DNA of 10,293 bases from Flavobacteriaceae bacterium TMED48 (GTDB lineage Bacteria; Bacteroidota; Bacteroidia; Flavobacteriales; Flavobacteriaceae): the NCBI GenBank assembly GCA_002167945.1, contig NHDB01000009.1:1-10293 (forward strand), written 5' to 3'. Below the pieces are notes generated by a model that saw only the letters and a program-made list of their open reading frames with translations, was not told where the DNA came from and did not search any database. A program made the position numbers and the translations under genes. Positions 6,734 through 10,293 of this stretch are shown here, piece by piece. Every line of letters begins with the position of its first letter. Positions within the stretch are counted from its first letter, which is position 1.

Positions 6734-7387
6734 ATGAAACTGCAATTATTTAGCCTCTTATTTTTTAGCCTAATCAACTTACAAGCTCAGGTTTACTCCT
6801 ACAAAACCAAGCAGAATGGAAAAACAATTACCCACCGAATCACAATGGATGATACATATGTGGTAGAAACCCAATATGTTGTTACACCAGCTGAATTTAT
6901 CCTTACTCGTGGGGGGTTTTATACCAAAATAGCAAATGTAATATCAGTTGATTTTGAATTCAATTCCAACTTTGATAAAGACGGCTTAAAACAAATGGAA
7001 TTGGAATGGTCAAAAGAGTGGATACTACTTTCAAAAAAGCCTAAAGATATTAATGGCAAATGGTTGATGGCTGGGAGAATGACTGAGCAAGGAGAACGAA
7101 GGAGAGATACTTCAGGCCCTCGAAAGACAATGAAATTTTTATTGGATGGATTTTTCCAATGGATCGCATACAACACTGAAACATTCCAGTTTTTTGGTTC
7201 AGGGGGAGGCTATTATACTACTGAAGGAGGCAAATACACCGAACACATTGAATATTTTTCAAGAGACAGCAGTAGGGTTGGAGCTGTTTTACCTTTTAAC
7301 TACGAACTAAAAGGAACCGATTGGCATCACCAAGGCTTTAGCAGTAAAGGTGACCCTATGCATGAAATTTGGAGTAAGCGACAATAG
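6734..7387 (+). CDS. Conserved secreted protein of unknown function
   Basis: The 217 residues begin with a clear signal peptide (cleavage probably after Ala18, LQA-Q), so the protein is periplasmic, surface-exposed or secreted. The second half, about 106-217, has a distinctive pattern: GKWLMAGRM, RRDTSGPRKTMKFL, QWIAYNTET, GSGGGYYTTEGGKYTEHIEYF, then WHHQGFSSKGDPMHEIW. Its alternating strands and G-x-W start suggest a lipocalin-like beta barrel, which is inference only. I recognise it as the kind of protein usually annotated 'membrane or secreted protein' in Flavobacteriia, with no known activity. It starts 3 bp after the amidohydrolase stop, so it is almost surely cotranscribed and may bind or sense the same substrate. 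There is no lipobox and no catalytic motif I can name. Confidence 0.85.
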   Translation: MKLQLFSLLFFSLINLQAQVYSYKTKQNGKTITHRITMDDTYVVETQYVVTPAEFILTRGGFYTKIANVISVDFEFNSNFDKDGLKQMELEWSKEWILLSKKPKDINGKWLMAGRMTEQGERRRDTSGPRKTMKFLLDGFFQWIAYNTETFQFFGSGGGYYTTEGGKYTEHIEYFSRDSSRVGAVLPFNYELKGTDWHHQGFSSKGDPMHEIWSKRQ

Positions 7388-7434
7388 TTTAATTCTTAGC
7401 TGCCAGTTCGTTAGAGCAACTATATCAAACATTA

Positions 7435-8295
7435 ATGATAGATCTTAATTCACTTATTTCTTTACTTCAGCTTGAACAAAAAGACACCCACCATTTTGTA
7501 GGCCAAAACTACAAGACTGTTTGGGGGCGCGTTTTTGGAGGGCAAGTACTTGGGCAATCCCTTCATGCGGCATATCAAACTGTACCTAGTGATAGGAAGG
7601 CGCACTCCATGCATGGATATTTTATTTTGGGAGGCGATATTAATATTCCCATTGATTATCATGTAGATGCTATACGCGATGGAAGGAGTTTTACAACCAG
7701 GAGGGTGGTTGCCTATCAAGATGGTAAAGCTATTTTCAATATGGCCGCGTCTTTTCATTTGGACGAGGAAGGAGCTGATCATCAAATTACCATGCCCAAT
7801 GTTTTAACCCCAGAAATTTTGCTTACCGACATTCAGCAAGCCGAGCCTTTAAAAGAAAAAGATCCTGAACGCTATCAACGACTAATGATGGCTCATCCAC
7901 AGGTTTTTGAATTTCGCCCAGTGGGTAAAGCAATTTATCTGGAAACTCAAAATAAACCGCCTCTATCGCATATTTGGTTCAAGACTAAAGAACAAATAAA
8001 AGCAGACACCGCCTTACAGCACCAACTCCTTGCTTTTGCTTCGGATTACAGCCTGCTGTTGTCAGCTACCTTACCTCACAGAGAAGCATTTGAGAGTCAC
8101 AAAATCTACTATGCCAGTTTAGATCACGCGTTGTGGTTTCACCGTGATTTTAAAATAGATGATTGGCTGTTGTATGCCATTGAAAGCCCAAGTGCTTCCA
8201 ATGCCAGGGGTTATGCAAGGGGAAGTATTTTTGACCGTTCTGGAAGAATGGTCGCCTCGGTCTCCCAAGAAGGATTAATGAGAAAATTTAAATAA
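7435..8295 (+). CDS. tesB: Acyl-CoA thioesterase II (TesB type)
   Basis: Cytoplasmic double-hotdog thioesterase that hydrolyses acyl-CoA to free fatty acid and CoA. The 286 residues match the length of E. coli TesB. The N-terminal hotdog (about 8-110) has WGRVFGGQVLGQSL (30-43) and HSMHGYFILGG (57-67). The C-terminal hotdog holds the catalytic residues at the same numbers as E. coli: Asp204 in ASDYSLL, position 228 in YYASLDHALWFHR, and Gln278 in SQEGLMR. Position 228 is Ser here rather than the E. coli Thr; Ser also occurs in the eukaryotic peroxisomal relatives, so activity is expected. The ATG at 7435 sits 47 bp after the preceding gene, with no clear promoter in the gap. A DUF2490 gene follows after 15 bp, probably in the same transcript. 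Confidence 0.94.
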   Translation: MIDLNSLISLLQLEQKDTHHFVGQNYKTVWGRVFGGQVLGQSLHAAYQTVPSDRKAHSMHGYFILGGDINIPIDYHVDAIRDGRSFTTRRVVAYQDGKAIFNMAASFHLDEEGADHQITMPNVLTPEILLTDIQQAEPLKEKDPERYQRLMMAHPQVFEFRPVGKAIYLETQNKPPLSHIWFKTKEQIKADTALQHQLLAFASDYSLLLSATLPHREAFESHKIYYASLDHALWFHRDFKIDDWLLYAIESPSASNARGYARGSIFDRSGRMVASVSQEGLMRKFK

Positions 8296-8310
8296 ATAAG
8301 TACGTACAAC

Positions 8311-9033
8311 ATGAATAAAATTCTAGTTTTTGGATTGATGAGTTTTTGTTTATTACAGCCTCTTGCTGCACAAGAATACAATAAAGTTGAAGGTGTTTGG
8401 AATGCCACATTCATAGATCTACCACTAAATGATAAACTCAGTTTGCGATCTGAATTTCATTTTAGAACTGTTGATTATTTCAATGTTTGGAATCAGCAGA
8501 TTTTTAGACCTCAATTGACTTATACGGATTCTAAGAACATCAAATGGACGGCAGGATATACCTATTTGCGCAATTTTGATTCCGACATCAACGCAGATCC
8601 CAGAGTTAGAAATGAGCACAATATATGGGAGCAGGTAGTGTATACAATTCCCTTAAAAAAGAGTTCTTTATCGACTTGGATTCGCCTTGAACATCGTTTT
8701 CAGGAAGAATTACCCCTTCAAACCAATCGTTCATTGAGAAGTTTTGATTTTTCAAGCAGAATACGTTTTCGCTTTACTTATGAGCGGACTTTGTCTAAGC
8801 CAGAGGCCAAAGTCCCTGTAAATTTTATTTTTTACGACGAGGTTTTTACTATTATGAGTCCAGGAGGGACTCCTTTTAAGTTTAATCAAAACTGGACCTT
8901 TTTCGGATTAGGGATTAAGCTAACGGATAAGATGAGAATTAATACGGGCTTTCAAAAGAACACTATTTTTAAATCAACAGACAATTATTTGAAAAACAGA
9001 TTGTGGAATACCATACTGTTTTACAAAATTTAA
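8311..9033 (+). CDS. DUF2490 family outer-membrane beta-barrel protein
   Basis: Predicted small outer-membrane barrel of unknown role, common in Bacteroidota. The 240 residues carry a signal peptide with cleavage near Ala20 (PLAAQ). Amphipathic strands with alternating residues follow, for example KLSLRSEFHFRT (42-53), WIRLEHRFQEEL (123-134), RIRFRFTYERTL (150-161) and GIKLTDKMRINTGF (201-214). The family pattern is visible in NEHNIWEQ (101-108) and LEHRFQEE (126-133). The protein ends in aromatic and hydrophobic residues (LFYKI), as outer-membrane proteins often do. The 15-bp gap after tesB contains the 8-bp palindrome GTACGTAC (8300-8307) and no room for a separate promoter, so cotranscription with tesB is likely. 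There is no clear functional link between the two. Confidence 0.85.
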   Translation: MNKILVFGLMSFCLLQPLAAQEYNKVEGVWNATFIDLPLNDKLSLRSEFHFRTVDYFNVWNQQIFRPQLTYTDSKNIKWTAGYTYLRNFDSDINADPRVRNEHNIWEQVVYTIPLKKSSLSTWIRLEHRFQEELPLQTNRSLRSFDFSSRIRFRFTYERTLSKPEAKVPVNFIFYDEVFTIMSPGGTPFKFNQNWTFFGLGIKLTDKMRINTGFQKNTIFKSTDNYLKNRLWNTILFYKI

Positions 9034-9060
9034 AAGAGTATTGAGTCCCTACAGTTTTTA

Positions 9061-9096
9061 TATTTTTTGATTTAGTTGTAGCTTCATATCAAAAAA
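9061..9096 (+). promoter_or_regulatory. Inverted repeat and near-consensus promoter before the PHP-domain gene
   Basis: TTTTTTGAT (9063-9071) and ATCAAAAAA (9088-9096) are perfect 9-bp inverted arms separated by 16 bases; the right arm ends 4 bases before the ATG at 9101. TATTTTTTG (9061-9069) resembles the -7 box TAnnTTTG with one extra base, and a TTG at 9041-9043 is a possible -33 element 17 bp upstream. If transcription starts after the box, only part of the stem would be in the mRNA, which favours a DNA-binding site over an RNA switch. The stem is seen; the role is inferred. Confidence 0.35.
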
Positions 9097-9100
9097 CACC

Positions 9101-10201
9101 ATGAATTTAACTCCACGATTTTTAGTAGTACTGGTTATTTTGATTGGCACAAACTCCTTATTTGCTCAACAGCCTTTTTTTAAAGCAGCCGAAGGAAGTC
9201 ATTGGTTAAGTACAGATCTTCACATCCATACGGTTTTTTCTGACGGAGCTGTCTGGCCAAGTATTAGAGTAGAAGAAGCTCGAAGAGAAGGTTTAGATCT
9301 TATTGCGATGACGGAACATTTAGAATACCAACCCCATGAGGAAGATATTCCACATCCAGACCGAAATCGATCCTATGCAATTGCATCGGGGATGTTGAGT
9401 GAAGATGAAGTGCTTCAGGTGATTAACGGTTCTGAAATCACACGTGAAATGCCTCCAGGACACATCAATGCAGTTTTTATTAAAGATGCTAACGCTTTAC
9501 TTCATTCGGATTCACTATCAGGAATACAAGAGGCGAATAAGCAGGGAGCCTTTGTTTTCTGGAATCACCCAAACTGGGATGCGCAACGAAGTGATGGGAT
9601 AGCACGTCTGGAGCCTTTCCACAACTATTTAATTTCAAATAAATTACTTCACGGCATTGAGGTGGTCAATGAAACTACCTTTTCTGAGGAGGCATTAGAA
9701 ATTGCTTTTGAGAATGATCTTACTATTTTAGGAACCTCTGACATTCACGGATTGACAGATTGGGCGCATCAAATCGCAACAGGAGGTCACCGACCTATGA
9801 CTTTTGCCCATGTCACTGAAAGAACCCCAGAAGCGGTCAAGAGGGCCTTGTTTGAGCGCAAAACCGTCGTTTGGTTTAATGACCTAATAATTGGAAAAGA
9901 AGCAGAAGTTTCAAAACTGGTTAAAGAAAATATTCATTTTGGAAAGCCAACTTACGCTGAGGATAAAACTATTTTAAATGTTGAACTCACCAATGAAAGT
10001 AGCCTTCCTTTCCAAATGGAATATACAGGGGAATACAGTTTTCACCAGAGGAGTTCAGTCTTTACCCTTCCACCCAAAACATCTATACGTTTACAAGTCA
10101 AGACGATATCCAAAAAACAAAGCATTATTTTACCTTTTAGAATTTTAAATGCTGTAATTGGTTCTAAGCAGTATCTTGAGCATCAATTTTTAGTAAAATA
10201 A
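9101..10201 (+). CDS. Exported PHP-domain phosphoesterase (Sb-PDE type)
   Basis: Probable metal-dependent phosphodiesterase of the PHP superfamily, resembling the Sb-PDE group named after a Sphingobium enzyme acting on organophosphate esters; the natural substrate is unknown. The 366 residues open with a signal peptide (cleavage near FAQ, about residue 22). Metal-binding motifs in order: DLHIHTVFSDG (39-49; Asp39, His41, His43, Asp48), TEHLEY (71-76), GSEIT with Glu112, GHINAVF with His121, WNHPNWD with His156, and GTSDIHG (211-217) with Asp214 and His216. All expected positions are present, so it should be active. The C-terminal part, about 285-366, looks like a beta-sandwich accessory domain. 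It lies 67 bp after the DUF2490 gene, with an inverted repeat and possible promoter between them, so may be its own unit. Confidence 0.88.
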   Translation: MNLTPRFLVVLVILIGTNSLFAQQPFFKAAEGSHWLSTDLHIHTVFSDGAVWPSIRVEEARREGLDLIAMTEHLEYQPHEEDIPHPDRNRSYAIASGMLSEDEVLQVINGSEITREMPPGHINAVFIKDANALLHSDSLSGIQEANKQGAFVFWNHPNWDAQRSDGIARLEPFHNYLISNKLLHGIEVVNETTFSEEALEIAFENDLTILGTSDIHGLTDWAHQIATGGHRPMTFAHVTERTPEAVKRALFERKTVVWFNDLIIGKEAEVSKLVKENIHFGKPTYAEDKTILNVELTNESSLPFQMEYTGEYSFHQRSSVFTLPPKTSIRLQVKTISKKQSIILPFRILNAVIGSKQYLEHQFLVK

Positions 10202-10227
10202 TTTATAAAGTATTATTTTTATAAAAA
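10202..10227 (+). repeat. AT-only palindromes after the PHP-domain gene
   Basis: TTTATAAA (10202-10209) recurs inside TTTTTATAAAAA (10216-10227), itself a perfect 12-bp palindrome. The two copies could pair as an 8-bp A-T stem with an 8-base loop. Without G-C pairs this is a poor terminator. It may be part of the promoter region of a following gene, or just AT-rich sequence. Confidence 0.25.
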
Positions 10228-10243
10228 TAGGGATGTTTGAAAT

Positions 10244-10293
10244 ATGATTAAAGACAGTAATTGGAGACCGCTCCCAAGCTTTTTAACAGTAAG
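10244..10293 (+). CDS. Possible start of another gene, cut by the window edge
   Basis: An ATG at 10244 opens a frame that stays open to the end of the window (16 complete codons, beginning MIKDSNWRPLPSF). GATGTTTG at 10232-10239 differs from the -7 box TAnnTTTG only at the first base, but lies just 4 bases before the ATG. There is too little sequence to recognise a family, and the opposite strand also has short open stretches here. Treat it as a candidate only. Confidence 0.25.
   Translation, partial: MIKDSNWRPLPSFLTV

Noticed and set aside
7462..7785. Minus-strand frame inside tesB (107 residues)
   Set aside because: A shadow of the thioesterase gene; the composition is not protein-like and nothing in it is recognisable.
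8300..8307. GTACGTAC palindrome between tesB and the DUF2490 gene as an operator
   Set aside because: Only 8 bp, in a 15-bp spacer with no promoter; expected by chance often enough.

Overview
The window looks like chromosome from a member of the Flavobacteriia (Bacteroidota). It is AT-rich with little Shine-Dalgarno signal. One site matches the Bacteroidota -7 promoter element TAnnTTTG exactly, and several come close. It carries the gliding-motility genes gldE and gldD, and several protein families typical of marine or environmental Flavobacteriia. I see no tRNA, rRNA, CRISPR array, insertion sequence or phage gene.

Left part (67-3474, + strand): a tight four-gene run, mutY-ssb-gldE-gldD. 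It joins oxidative-damage repair (adenine glycosylase), single-strand DNA binding, and two gliding/type IX secretion-associated proteins (a CBS/CorC-like membrane protein and a lipoprotein). This order is common in Flavobacteriia. Both mutY and gldE appear to start at TTG, because in-frame stops lie just upstream. A gap (3475-3586) follows, with a small hairpin and a 14-bp palindrome directly before a DMT-superfamily (EamA) transporter gene (3587-4483).

Middle part: converging on the transporter is a decayed gene on the minus strand (4501-5201). Its first 66 residues are the export signal and N-terminus of an M16 zinc peptidase. The frame then jumps, just before where the zinc motif should be, into a LolA-like C-terminal domain such as ends some flavobacterial M16 proteins. 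That domain is frameshifted near its end in an A7/T7 run. This is the clearest anomaly in the window. Its divergent neighbour is a secreted AbgB-like M20 amidohydrolase (5312-6730). The intergenic region between them has an exact -7 box and two perfect palindromes, one over the -7 box and one containing the likely -33 element. The amidohydrolase is followed 3 bp later by a conserved secreted protein of unknown function (6734-7387), probably cotranscribed.

Right part (7435-10201, + strand): tesB-type acyl-CoA thioesterase II, a DUF2490 outer-membrane protein 15 bp downstream, and an exported PHP-domain phosphoesterase of the Sb-PDE type. The last 92 bases hold AT-rich palindromes and perhaps the start of another gene.

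Overall this is mostly ordinary core and accessory flavobacterial chromosome. I do not see a convincing new multi-gene system. The best leads are the M16/LolA deletion fusion with its homopolymer frameshift, and the double-palindrome control region of the secreted amidohydrolase operon.
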